From Clostridia bacterium (GTDB lineage Bacteria; Bacillota; Clostridia; Christensenellales; CAG-138), in NCBI GenBank assembly GCA_017509785.1, contig JAFWOT010000012.1:567476-631475 (forward strand): 64,000 nt of DNA, given 5' to 3'. Under the pieces are notes generated by a model that was given only the letters and a program-made list of their open reading frames with translations, ran no database searches and was not told the origin of the DNA. Of this stretch, positions 26,798 to 34,533 are shown one piece after another. Position 1 is the first letter of the stretch. Each line of letters begins with the position of its first letter. The position numbers and the translations under genes were made by a program.

Positions 26798-27819
26798 ACG
26801 ATCACGCCCTCATCGGAGGCGATGACCTCGCCGACGACGTAGGCCTCGACGCCGGTCGATTTAAGGGCGGCGATGGCGGCGTCAACGTCCTCAGCCGGGG
26901 CGGTGGCTATCATGCCGACGCCCATGTTGAAGGTGTTGAACATATCCCTCTCGGGAATATTGCCTTTTTCGGCGATAATATCGAATATCGGCAGTACGCG
27001 CACCTTGTCGCGATATACCCTTGCCGTGAGCCCCTTGGGGATGGCGCGGGGGATGTTCTCATAGAAGCCGCCGCCCGTGATGTGGGCGAGGGAATGGACC
27101 TTCGCCGCCTCTCGCAGGGCCTTGACGGGCTTGACGTAGAGCCTCGTGGGAGTGAGGAGAGCCTCGCCCAGGGTCATGCCGAGCTCGGGAACGAACGTGA
27201 AGAGCTCGTCGCCCTCGACGTCGAACACCTTCCTGACGAGGGAGAAGCCGTTGGAGTGCACGCCGGAGGAGGGCATCGCGACTATGACGTCGCCCTCTTT
27301 GACGTTCGAGTTGTCCATGAGCATGGATTTTTCGACGACGCCGACGGCAAAGCCCGCGAGATCGTATTCGTTCTCCGGGTAGAAGCCGGGCATCTCGGCG
27401 GTCTCGCCGCCGATGAGCGCGCAGCCGGACTCACAGCAGCCGTCCGCAACGCCCTTGACGATCTGCTCCACCCTCTCGGGGAGGAGCTTGCCCGTGGCGA
27501 TATAATCGAGGAAGAAAATGGGGCTGGCTCCCGAACAGACGACGTCGTTCACGCACATGGCGACGCAGTCGATACCGATGGTATCGTGCTTGTCCATGCG
27601 GAAGGCGAGCTTTAATTTGGTGCCGACTCCGTCAGTGCCGGAGATGAGGACGGGCTCCTTGTAGCCCATAAGCTCAAACGCTCCGCCGAAGCCGCCGAGC
27701 TCGGAAGCCGTGCCAGGGATCTTCGTCCTTGCGACGTGTTCCTTTATCCTGTTGACGGCCTCGTAACCGGCCGTGATATCGACGCCCGCTTCGGCGTAGC
27801 TCTTGCTGCTGCTCTTCAT
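26791..27819 (-). CDS. purM: Phosphoribosylformylglycinamidine cyclo-ligase (AIR synthetase)
   Basis: A 342-residue enzyme that closes FGAM to AIR with ATP (step 5). Typical segments are [16 protein letters not shown] at the N-terminus, [26 protein letters not shown] and [13 protein letters not shown]. Length is normal. It lies 19 bases after purE and overlaps purN. Confidence 0.97.
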   Translation of the reverse strand: MKSSSKSYAEAGVDITAGYEAVNRIKEHVARTKIPGTASELGGFGGAFELMGYKEPVLISGTDGVGTKLKLAFRMDKHDTIGIDCVAMCVNDVVCSGASPIFFLDYIATGKLLPERVEQIVKGVADGCCESGCALIGGETAEMPGFYPENEYDLAGFAVGVVEKSMLMDNSNVKEGDVIVAMPSSGVHSNGFSLVRKVFDVEGDELFTFVPELGMTLGEALLTPTRLYVKPVKALREAAKVHSLAHITGGGFYENIPRAIPKGLTARVYRDKVRVLPIFDIIAEKGNIPERDMFNTFNMGVGMIATAPAEDVDAAIAALKSTGVEAYVVGEVIASDEGVIVC

Positions 27820-27838
27820 AGCTTATATCTCCTTATGA

Positions 27839-28330
27839 TCACTGTATTTTCTCGTTGAGCTTCCTGTCCTTTTCCTCCACGGCCTCCGCCATGGAGCGGC
27901 GCTCCGCGGCAAGCCTTTCGGCAAGCGCGGGCTCGGAAACGGCAAGTATCCTCGCGGCGAGCCACGCGGCGTTCGCTCCGCCGTCTATCGCGACGGTCGC
28001 AACGGGTACGCCGGAGGGCATCTGTACCGTTGAAAGAAGCGCGTCCATTCCGCCGAGATCCGACCCTTTTATCGGCACTCCGATAACGGGAAGCGAGGTG
28101 TGCGCGGCGATGACCCCCGCGAGGTGAGCCGCCTTGCCCGCAAAGGCCACGATCACGCCGCAGCCCTCCTCCTCGGCGGAGGAGGCGAATCTCGCGGTGA
28201 CCTCGGGAGTGCGGTGCGCGCTCATTATACGGACGACGTACGGCATATCGAGTTTTTTAAGTACGGATATGGCTTTTTCAACTATCGGCAGATCGCTGTC
28301 GCTGCCCATTATCAATGCGGTCTTTTTCAT
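27839..28330 (-). CDS. purE: N5-CAIR mutase / AIR carboxylase, first gene of the purine operon
   Basis: A 163-residue PurE. The nucleotide loop MGSDSDLP and SAHRTPE are intact, and [14 protein letters not shown] matches class I enzymes, which rearrange N5-CAIR made by PurK. No purK is present here; either it lies elsewhere or this PurE accepts AIR and CO2 directly. The promoter at 28379-28407 and an operator-like palindrome at 28356-28370 precede the gene, which heads an eight-gene operon ending at folD. Confidence 0.95.
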   Translation of the reverse strand: MKKTALIMGSDSDLPIVEKAISVLKKLDMPYVVRIMSAHRTPEVTARFASSAEEEGCGVIVAFAGKAAHLAGVIAAHTSLPVIGVPIKGSDLGGMDALLSTVQMPSGVPVATVAIDGGANAAWLAARILAVSEPALAERLAAERRSMAEAVEEKDRKLNEKIQ

Positions 28331-28355
28331 GCCCGAGCCCTCTTTTCTTTTGTTT

Positions 28356-28370
28356 ATTGGTAATACCTAT
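28356..28370. promoter_or_regulatory. Operator-like palindrome at the purE transcription start
   Basis: ATTGGTAATACCTAT is an imperfect 15-base dyad (core GGTAATACC perfect) located just downstream of the purE -10, overlapping the expected transcription start, a usual repressor position. The regulator is unknown. Confidence 0.45.
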
Positions 28371-28378
28371 TCCCAAAA

Positions 28379-28407
28379 ATGATACCATACAGCGCCCGAA
28401 AAGTAAA
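28379..28407 (-). promoter_or_regulatory. Promoter of the purE-folD operon
   Basis: Minus strand TTTACT (28402-28407), 17 bases, TATCAT (28379-28384) with an extended TGG before the -10. The short leader of about 45 bases has no purine riboswitch features. Confidence 0.7.
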
Positions 28408-28506
28408 TAGGAAAGCTCCCCGCGCCGGATGTATATTTGTTGTGGCAAACACAAGTGTTACCGATACATTTTGACAAAGCGTGGGCAAGGAACGGAACAA
28501 ACGGTG

Positions 28507-28541
28507 TTTTTCGGTTTTTTCCCGAAAAAGTCTGCTATGAT
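28507..28541 (+). promoter_or_regulatory. Dyad and -10 before the beta-helix lipoprotein gene
   Basis: TTTTTCGG (28507-28514) and CCGAAAAA (28522-28529) form an 8-base inverted repeat directly before TATGAT (28536-28541). The -35 is poor. The dyad could be an operator at the -35 region. Confidence 0.4.
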
Positions 28542-28574
28542 GTTACGGAAAGAAAACGAAAGGAGATCCGAGCC

Positions 28575-30098
28575 GTGAAAAGGATACTTGCTTTGATGCT
28601 TGCGCTTCTCATCGCCGCAGCCGTTTTCGTCGGCTGCTCGGATAAAAAGGATAATGATGACGGCACCATGACGGAGGTGGTCGCCACCGAATTGGACGGC
28701 CACGGGAATATGCCCGAAGGCGGCCCCGGCCCCGAAGGGTTCCCGGGTGGACCTCCCGAGGGTTCCCCGGGTCAGCCTCCCGAAGGTTTCCCCGGCGGGC
28801 TTCCCGAGGGTTCCCCCGGTCAGCCTCCGGAGGGTTTTCCGGGTCAGCCTCCCGAAGGAGGGCCCGGTGGAGGCCCGGGAGGCCCCGGCGGAGGGATGGA
28901 TACGACTGCAGTTCCCGCTGAAGTGACGAAGGGCGAGCCGACCGGCGTCCTTGCGGATGACGGGAGCGCGATCTCCTCCGGCAGCGCGGTCATCACATTC
29001 GGCGGGACGGAAAAGACCGTCGGCGCGAAGTACGTGATAGACGGCGTCGAACTGACGATAGATTCCGGCGAATTCGCGTATGATTCCGGGAGCTCGGACG
29101 GGGCGGTGTTCCTCGTCGTGAACGGAGGGCGTCTCACCATACGCGGGAGCGCCTCCTCCCCCGTTGCCGTCACAAAGAGCGGCTCCGCCGCCTCCGGCGG
29201 GCAGGTGAACGACGATTATAATTTCTACGGAATAAACAGCGCGGTGGTCGTTGCCGGAGCGGGCTCCGCCGCTGTCATCGAAAACGCCTCGATAACGACC
29301 GCGGCCGCGGGCTCCAACGCCGTCGTATCGACGAACGGCGGCTCCGTCGATGTGAGGAACAGCGAGATCTCGACCGCCGGCTCCGCGGGCTCGAGGGGGC
29401 TTCACGCCACTTACGCGGGCTCCATCACGGCGGAGAACGTCTCGATAACGACGCAGGGCGGCTCCTCCGCGGCTCTCGCTACGGACAGGGGCGGCGGTAC
29501 TATAACCGCCCGCTCCATGAAGCTCGAAACGAACGGCGCGGGCAGCCCGCTCATCTATTCGACGGGCGATATCACACTGAAGGACTCGACCGGTTCCGCG
29601 AATAAAGCGCAGGCCGTCGTCGTCGAGGGCGGGAGCTCCGCCTCGATAGAGGGCTGCGGGCTCACCTGTTCCGGCGGCGGGAACCGCATGGGATCGAGCG
29701 AATCCGACCACTCGGAGCACAGCATAGACGCCTGCGGCGTGTTCATCTACCAGAGCTTTTCGGGGGACGCCTCGGAGGGGATCGACAGGTTCAGCGCGAA
29801 GGACTCGACCATCACCGTGACGGCTGAGAACGTGCCGATGTTCTTCATCACGAATATAACCGCCGAGATAGCGCTCGAGGGGAACAGCTTCGTGTATTCG
29901 TGCGGCAGGTTCCTCATCGCCGAGGAAACGAGCGAATGGGGCGTCCTCGGAAAGAACGGCGGCGCCGCCGAAATAACGCTGACGAACCAGAGCCTTGCGG
30001 GGCTGAAGGGCTTCGTCGGAACGGGCTCGAGCAGCTTAAAGCTCATCTCGTCGGACGGCTCCGACGCGGGCTTCGACATAGAGAACGGTTCATGGTAA
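28575..30098 (+). CDS. Lipoprotein with Gly-Pro-rich repeats and beta-helix domain
   Basis: A 507-residue surface lipoprotein. The GTG start follows AGGAGA; a signal peptide ends in the lipobox FVGC (Cys19), so the protein is anchored in the membrane. Residues about 45-115 are a collagen-like run of PEGFPGGPPEGSPGQ units, also visible as DNA repeats at 28735-28885. The rest, residues 125-507, is rich in Gly, Ser and short beta-strands with regular turns (ENASITTAAAGSNAVVSTNG and similar), typical of a right-handed beta-helix as in adhesins and carbohydrate-binding proteins. Function is not known; adhesion or glycan binding is likely. A longer in-frame reading from 28437 overlaps the promoter and is rejected. 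Confidence 0.85.
   Translation: MKRILALMLALLIAAAVFVGCSDKKDNDDGTMTEVVATELDGHGNMPEGGPGPEGFPGGPPEGSPGQPPEGFPGGLPEGSPGQPPEGFPGQPPEGGPGGGPGGPGGGMDTTAVPAEVTKGEPTGVLADDGSAISSGSAVITFGGTEKTVGAKYVIDGVELTIDSGEFAYDSGSSDGAVFLVVNGGRLTIRGSASSPVAVTKSGSAASGGQVNDDYNFYGINSAVVVAGAGSAAVIENASITTAAAGSNAVVSTNGGSVDVRNSEISTAGSAGSRGLHATYAGSITAENVSITTQGGSSAALATDRGGGTITARSMKLETNGAGSPLIYSTGDITLKDSTGSANKAQAVVVEGGSSASIEGCGLTCSGGGNRMGSSESDHSEHSIDACGVFIYQSFSGDASEGIDRFSAKDSTITVTAENVPMFFITNITAEIALEGNSFVYSCGRFLIAEETSEWGVLGKNGGAAEITLTNQSLAGLKGFVGTGSSSLKLISSDGSDAGFDIENGSW
28735..28885 (+). repeat. DNA repeat coding for Gly-Pro-rich units
   Basis: About five imperfect copies of a roughly 30-base unit (CCTCCCGAGGGTTCCCCGGG type) inside the lipoprotein gene; repeat number may vary among strains. 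Confidence 0.75.
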
Positions 30099-30113
30099 AC
30101 CTCCCCAAAAGGG

Positions 30114-30150
30114 AAGGAAGGCGGCGGACGTTCCGTCGTCTTCTTTCCTT
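30114..30150. terminator. Probable bidirectional terminator
   Basis: Long imperfect hairpin with arms AAGGAAG and CTTCTTTCCTT around a GC core, between the convergent lipoprotein and YczE-like genes; followed by ATTTTT a few bases later on the plus strand and CCCTTTTGG on the minus strand. Confidence 0.45.
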
Positions 30151-30155
30151 ATGCG

Positions 30156-30848
30156 CTATTTTTCAAAGAATGCTTTGAGCTTCGGGAGGCCGTCCCGGAA
30201 TGAGAATACTGAGTTGAGCCCCTTTGAAACGATTCCGATGAGGGGGCCGTTGAGTATCGCGCAGATTATCGTGCCGAGCTTCACGCCCTCAAAACGCCAG
30301 AGCCCGAAGAATATGAACGAGAGCGCGACGCCGACGGCGCAGCTGATTATATCGTAGACCGTCTTGACGCGGCTGACGTCCCTGCCGAGCATCGAGGAAA
30401 GCTCCTTGACGAAGAGCTCGTAGGCTTCCGGCGGGATATACGCGTTGAAGAAGAGCGCGACGCCGACGGCGCAGATCACGAACCCGGCGGCGTATACCGC
30501 GATGCGCACGGCGAGCGCATCCATCGGGATGAACGCCGCGAGGCTCATCATCAGGTCGAGCGTGAAGCCGTATATGACCGCCGTCACGAACGAGAAGAGA
30601 TAGGCGCGTTTGAACCTGCGCGCGATCAGCGAGAGCGCGATGAGAAGCGCCGCCTGGAAAACGTATTCGCTCATGCCGAAGGAGTAGAAAGGCAGCGCCT
30701 GCGATACCTTCAGATGTATAAGGTACGCGGGCGCGACGACCATGGATATGCCGAGATCTGCCCTCTCCATGAGGGCGGTGCCAAACGCGAGCGTAAGTAT
30801 GCCGATGGCATACGCGATCTCTGTCAGAAGGACTGGTTTTTTGTTCAT
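30156..30848 (-). CDS. DUF6198/YczE-like membrane protein
   Basis: A 230-residue protein with about six membrane helices. The pattern matches the YczE/YitT-like family of Firmicutes (now DUF6198): a first helix with LTEIAYAIGILTLAFGTALM, then ADLGISMVVAPAYLIHLKVS, and a C-terminal ILNGPLIGIVSKGL helix. The cellular role is unknown; transport is likely. The gene has its own near-consensus promoter that backs onto that of the DUF45 gene. Confidence 0.8.
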   Translation of the reverse strand: MNKKPVLLTEIAYAIGILTLAFGTALMERADLGISMVVAPAYLIHLKVSQALPFYSFGMSEYVFQAALLIALSLIARRFKRAYLFSFVTAVIYGFTLDLMMSLAAFIPMDALAVRIAVYAAGFVICAVGVALFFNAYIPPEAYELFVKELSSMLGRDVSRVKTVYDIISCAVGVALSFIFFGLWRFEGVKLGTIICAILNGPLIGIVSKGLNSVFSFRDGLPKLKAFFEK

Positions 30849-30905
30849 GGGAGCCTCCGTTTATTGACACCGTTTGATACAGAAACGGAGAAAGATGCGG
30901 TGTGG

Positions 30906-30934
30906 ATATTATCACACGGGAAGGGTTTTGTCAA
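30906..30934 (-). promoter_or_regulatory. Promoter of the YczE-like gene
   Basis: Minus strand TTGACA (30929-30934), 17 bases, TAATAT (30906-30911). The -10 lies between GTGTG and CACAC arms (30900-30917 region). It abuts the divergent DUF45 promoter. Confidence 0.8.
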
Positions 30935-30936
30935 GC

Positions 30937-30965
30937 TTCACAACGGGAAAACTCCGTGGTATAAT
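30937..30965 (+). promoter_or_regulatory. Promoter of the DUF45 gene, leaderless layout
   Basis: TTCACA (30937-30942), 17 bases, TATAAT (30960-30965) with extended TGG. Only six bases separate the -10 from the ATG at 30972, so the first transcribed base should be the A of the start codon; there is no SD site. Confidence 0.7.
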
Positions 30966-30971
30966 GTGGGC

Positions 30972-31547
30972 ATGGAACAGGAATACACTCTCATCAGAAG
31001 CGCGAGAAAGACCGTCGGCCTCTCCGTGGGGCGCGGCGGGCAGGTGATCGTCCGCGCGCCGTACGGCTTCCCGAAGGGGAGGATCGACGGTTTCGTTTCG
31101 GAGAACGCCGGCTGGATCGAAAAGCAGCGGGAGAAGCTCGCGAAGGAGCGCAGGGAGGCGGACGAACGGGGCGTTTTGACGCCCGCCGAGGTGCGCTCGC
31201 TCGCCGCGCGGATGAAGCTTGCGCTGCCCGAAAAGCTCGAAAGATACTCCGCCGCCCTCGGAGTGAGGTACGGGCGGGTGACGATACGCTGTCAGCGGAG
31301 CAAATGGGGAAGCTGCACGGCAAAGGGAAACCTCAATTTCAACTGCCTGCTGATGCTGGCGCCGGAAGCGGTGCTTGATTACGTGGTCATACACGAGCTC
31401 TGCCATCTGCGGCACATGGATCACTCGAAGGCGTTCTGGGCGGAGGTCGCCTCGCTCGACCCCGACCATAAGGCGCACAGGAAATGGCTCCGTGAGAACG
31501 GCGGGGCGCTTCTAAGAAGAGCGGAGGAGGGAAAGGAAGATGCTTGA
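30972..31547 (+). CDS. DUF45 (YgjP-like) metallopeptidase
   Basis: A 191-residue protein of the YgjP/WLM-type family. The zinc motif HELCH (His141, Glu142, His145) is followed by HMDHSKAFW with the third ligand, and the preceding QRSKWGSCTAKGNLNFNC is the family hallmark. Its substrate is unknown. The ATG at 30972 is the only start that fits the promoter at 30937-30965. Its last eight bases overlap the following methyltransferase gene (ATGCTTGA), so both are probably made together. Confidence 0.9.
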   Translation: MEQEYTLIRSARKTVGLSVGRGGQVIVRAPYGFPKGRIDGFVSENAGWIEKQREKLAKERREADERGVLTPAEVRSLAARMKLALPEKLERYSAALGVRYGRVTIRCQRSKWGSCTAKGNLNFNCLLMLAPEAVLDYVVIHELCHLRHMDHSKAFWAEVASLDPDHKAHRKWLRENGGALLRRAEEGKEDA

Positions 31548-32160
31548 CAGCAGGCAATTCGATCTCTGGGCGGTCGGATACGACAGGTCCGTCGGGCTCT
31601 CGGACGACAACGGCGAATACCCTTTCGCAGGATACAGGGAGGTATTGAACCTCATCTATTCGAGCGTCCTTCAAAGGGGCGCCGGGCGGGTGCTCGATAT
31701 AGGCTTCGGCACGGGAAAGCTGACGAAGAAGCTCTATGACGCGGGCTGTGAGATCTGCGGGCAGGATTTTTCGGCGCGGATGACCGAGCTGGCGCAGGAA
31801 AAGATGCCGGAGGCAAAGCTCATCACGGCGGACTTTTCGGAGGGGCTCGCGCCGGAGCTCAAAGCTTATCGCTTTGACGCCGTCATCGCCACGTACTCCC
31901 TGCATCATTTGGACGACGCGCGCAAGGCCGCCTTTATCGGAGAACTGCCGCCCCTTCTGAATGAGGGCGGGAGGATACTCATCGGGGACGTCGCCTTCGG
32001 CACGAGGCGCGAGCTGGAGCTCTGCCGCGAAAGGGCGGGCGAAAGCTGGGACGACGAGGAGTTCTACTTCGTTTACGAGGAGCTTCAGGCCGACTTCCCG
32101 AAGCTCGAATTCACGCGGATCTCCCACTGCGCGGGGGTGTTTTCGCTTTCCCGCGATTGA
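31540..32160 (+). CDS. Class I SAM-dependent methyltransferase, YrrT-like
   Basis: A 206-residue cytoplasmic methyltransferase. Motif I reads RVLDIGFGTGKLTKKL, with the acidic residue of motif II in ICGQDFS and motif IV in DAVIATYSLHHL. The N-terminal FDLWAVGYDRSV and overall length match YrrT-type putative AdoMet enzymes. The substrate is unknown. The gene overlaps the DUF45 metallopeptidase gene by eight bases; the stop codon overlaps the -35 of the next promoter. Confidence 0.88.
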   Translation: MLDSRQFDLWAVGYDRSVGLSDDNGEYPFAGYREVLNLIYSSVLQRGAGRVLDIGFGTGKLTKKLYDAGCEICGQDFSARMTELAQEKMPEAKLITADFSEGLAPELKAYRFDAVIATYSLHHLDDARKAAFIGELPPLLNEGGRILIGDVAFGTRRELELCRERAGESWDDEEFYFVYEELQADFPKLEFTRISHCAGVFSLSRD

Positions 32161-32185
32161 CAACCGGCGGATTTGCTGATATAGT
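32157..32185 (+). promoter_or_regulatory. Promoter of the HerA-like/NERD pair
   Basis: TTGACA (32157-32162, overlapping the methyltransferase stop), 17 bases, TATAGT (32180-32185), 33 bases before the start at 32219. Confidence 0.8.
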
Positions 32186-32218
32186 AATAATATCCTGAAA
32201 GAACGGAGTTTTTTCATT

Positions 32219-33739
32219 ATGCTCAAAGACGGAAACATCCTTGTCGGCAAGGGGAATACCGAGTGCTTCATACTGCCCGAGATGGCGAACCGCCACGGGC
32301 TCATCGCCGGGGCGACCGGCACCGGCAAGACGATCACCTTGAAGGTGATGGCGGAGAGCTTTTCCGAGCTCGGAGTGCCCGTTTTTCTGGCCGACGTCAA
32401 GGGCGACCTTGCGGGCTGCGTAAAGGCGGGCGATTACGGGACGATCAAAAAGCGCGTCGAGGGGCTCGGCTTTGACGAGGAGAGCTTCCCCATGAAAAGC
32501 TTCCCCGTCCGCTTCTGGGACGTTTTCGGCGAGGGCGGTCACCCCGTGCGGACGACCGTTTCCGAGATGGGGCCTTCGCTTCTTTCAAGGCTGCTCGGCC
32601 TGACCGAGGCGCAGACGGGCGTGCTCGCGATAGTCTTCCGCCTCGCGGACGACAAGGGCTGGCTGCTTGAGGATCTGAAGGATCTTCGCTCGATGGTGGC
32701 CTATGCCTCGGAGCATTCCTCCGAGATAATAAACGAGTACGGCAACATATCAAAGCAGTCGGCGGGCGCGGTGCAGAGGGCGCTTCTGCAGCTCGAGGAC
32801 GCGGGCGGAGATCTCTTCTTCGGCGAGCCCGCGATAAAGCTCGCGGACTGGATGCAGACGGCGGACGACGGACGCGGGTACATAAACGTGTTCCACTGCG
32901 CGAGGCTCTATCGCTCTCCCCTGCTCTACTCCACTTTCATGCTCTGGCTGCTTGCGGAGCTCTTCGAGGAGCTGCCCGAGGTGGGCGATCTTGAAAAGCC
33001 CAAGCTCGTGTTCTTCTTTGACGAGGCGCATCTGCTCTTCAACGATTCGACGAAGGCCCTGCGCGACAATATCGAGCAGGTCGTGAAGCTCATCCGCTCG
33101 AAGGGCGTGGGCGTGTACTTCATCACGCAGCAGCCCTCCGACGTGCCGGATCCGATCCTCGCTCAGCTCGGCAACCGCGTTCAGCACGCGCTGAGGGCGT
33201 ACACTCCCTCGGAGCAGAGGGCCGTCCGCGCCGCGGCGCAGACCTTCCGCGTGAATCCCGAATTCGATACCGAGGAGGCGATAATGGCCCTCGGCACGGG
33301 CGAGGCGGTCGTGAGCTTCCTCGACGGGAAGGGCCGCCCCAATATCTGCGAACGGGCGACGATACTTCCGCCGCAGTCCATGATGGGCGCGATCGACGAC
33401 GAGCGCAGGCGCGCAGAGATCGAGGCTTCGGACTTCTTCGGCAAGTACGATGTGTCCGTGGACAACGAATCCGCCTATGAGATAATAAACGCGGACAGGC
33501 TCGAGCAGGAGAAGCTCGAGGCCGAGGCCGCCGCCGCTGCCGCCGAGGCGAAGGAAAAGGAGAAGGCCGAGAAGGAGGCCGCCCGGGAGAAGGCGAAGCA
33601 GGAGCGCGAGAAGGCGAAGGCAAAGAAGAAGAAGGATTCCGCCCTCGGCAAGGTCGCGAATTCCGCCGTCAATTCCTTCGGGCGCTCGCTCGGCAGGGAG
33701 ATATTCCGGGGGATACTCGGCATATTCAGCAGGAAATAA
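32219..33739 (+). CDS. HerA-like ATPase, DUF853 (YjgR) family
   Basis: A 506-residue FtsK/HerA-superfamily ATPase. Walker A is GATGTGKT (31-38), Walker B is KLVFFFDEAHLL (about 262-273), and IRSKGVGVYFITQQPSDVP holds the sensor Gln region; VQHALRAYTPSEQRAV carries an arginine-finger candidate. These are ring ATPases that pump DNA or act with nucleases. Residues about 437-480 form a Glu/Lys/Ala coiled coil, ending with a basic tail (RSLGREIFRGILGIFSRK). Ten bases later comes a membrane-bound NERD protein; the two share a promoter and terminator. DUF853 has no settled function. Confidence 0.9.
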   Translation: MLKDGNILVGKGNTECFILPEMANRHGLIAGATGTGKTITLKVMAESFSELGVPVFLADVKGDLAGCVKAGDYGTIKKRVEGLGFDEESFPMKSFPVRFWDVFGEGGHPVRTTVSEMGPSLLSRLLGLTEAQTGVLAIVFRLADDKGWLLEDLKDLRSMVAYASEHSSEIINEYGNISKQSAGAVQRALLQLEDAGGDLFFGEPAIKLADWMQTADDGRGYINVFHCARLYRSPLLYSTFMLWLLAELFEELPEVGDLEKPKLVFFFDEAHLLFNDSTKALRDNIEQVVKLIRSKGVGVYFITQQPSDVPDPILAQLGNRVQHALRAYTPSEQRAVRAAAQTFRVNPEFDTEEAIMALGTGEAVVSFLDGKGRPNICERATILPPQSMMGAIDDERRRAEIEASDFFGKYDVSVDNESAYEIINADRLEQEKLEAEAAAAAAEAKEKEKAEKEAAREKAKQEREKAKAKKKKDSALGKVANSAVNSFGRSLGREIFRGILGIFSRK

Positions 33740-33748
33740 GGGGGTGCT

Positions 33749-34525
33749 ATGGATCCTAACGTATTATTGATACTCTGTATCGGCGCGGGAGTGCTGATAC
33801 TCTTCATCGCGATAGTGCTGATATTCTCATCGAAGGGGAAACGCTACACCGAATCGCAGTATTATAAGGTCACCGGCAACACGAAGGACGATCTTCGGTC
33901 GGATTCCGGCAAGACAGGCGAATACAATATCTACGCCGCCCTCCGGGAGTATGAGGACAAGGGCGCGAAATTCCTCTTTAACGTGTACATCCCGATGGCA
34001 AAGGGCGGGACAACGGAGCTTGACGCCGTTATGATATGCTCGAAGGGCATAATCGTATTTGAGAGCAAGAGCCGCTACGGCTGGCTCGAAGGGAACGAAA
34101 GGGATAAATACTGGTCGCAGTTCCTGTTCAGGGCAAACGGCGCCCTCATCGAAAACAAGCTCTATAACCCCATACTCCAGAACAGGGGGCATATAGTCCA
34201 TCTTAAGACCCTGCTCGGCGGGAACGTGAGGATGTGGTCGGTCATAGTCTTCTCTGAAAAGACGGACATAAAGCGCATTTGCGTTTCATTCCCGGATACC
34301 TGCCTCACCACCGACAGCGACCTGAAGCGCGTGGTCGGCAACATATATTGGAACGCGAAGGATACCCTCACCGCGAACGATATAACGAGCATCTATTTCA
34401 AGCTCTATCAGTACACCCGCGTTTCCGACGAGGATAAGCAAAAGCATATCCGCTATATAAAAAAGACCTACGTTAACAGAAAGCCCCCGAAGGGCAAGGC
34501 GAAGTATAAGCGGGTAAAAAAATAG
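33749..34525 (+). CDS. Membrane-anchored NERD-domain protein
   Basis: A 258-residue protein. Residues 4-27 form one membrane helix. Residues about 58-180 are a NERD (nuclease-related) domain: GKTGEYNIYAAL near the start, then TTELDAVMICSKGIIVFESKSRYG, which gives the Glu, Asp and Glu-x-Lys of the PD-(D/E)xK-like active site. The C-terminus is strongly basic (VNRKPPKGKAKYKRVKK) and may bind nucleic acid. SD AAGGGGG precedes the ATG. It is the second gene after the HerA-like ATPase, which suggests a joint DNA-processing task. Confidence 0.87.
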   Translation: MDPNVLLILCIGAGVLILFIAIVLIFSSKGKRYTESQYYKVTGNTKDDLRSDSGKTGEYNIYAALREYEDKGAKFLFNVYIPMAKGGTTELDAVMICSKGIIVFESKSRYGWLEGNERDKYWSQFLFRANGALIENKLYNPILQNRGHIVHLKTLLGGNVRMWSVIVFSEKTDIKRICVSFPDTCLTTDSDLKRVVGNIYWNAKDTLTANDITSIYFKLYQYTRVSDEDKQKHIRYIKKTYVNRKPPKGKAKYKRVKK

Positions 34526-34533
34526 AGATACGA

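Noticed and set aside
28331..28436. Purine riboswitch before purE
   Set aside because: The leader is only about 45 bases and lacks the conserved three-way junction bases.
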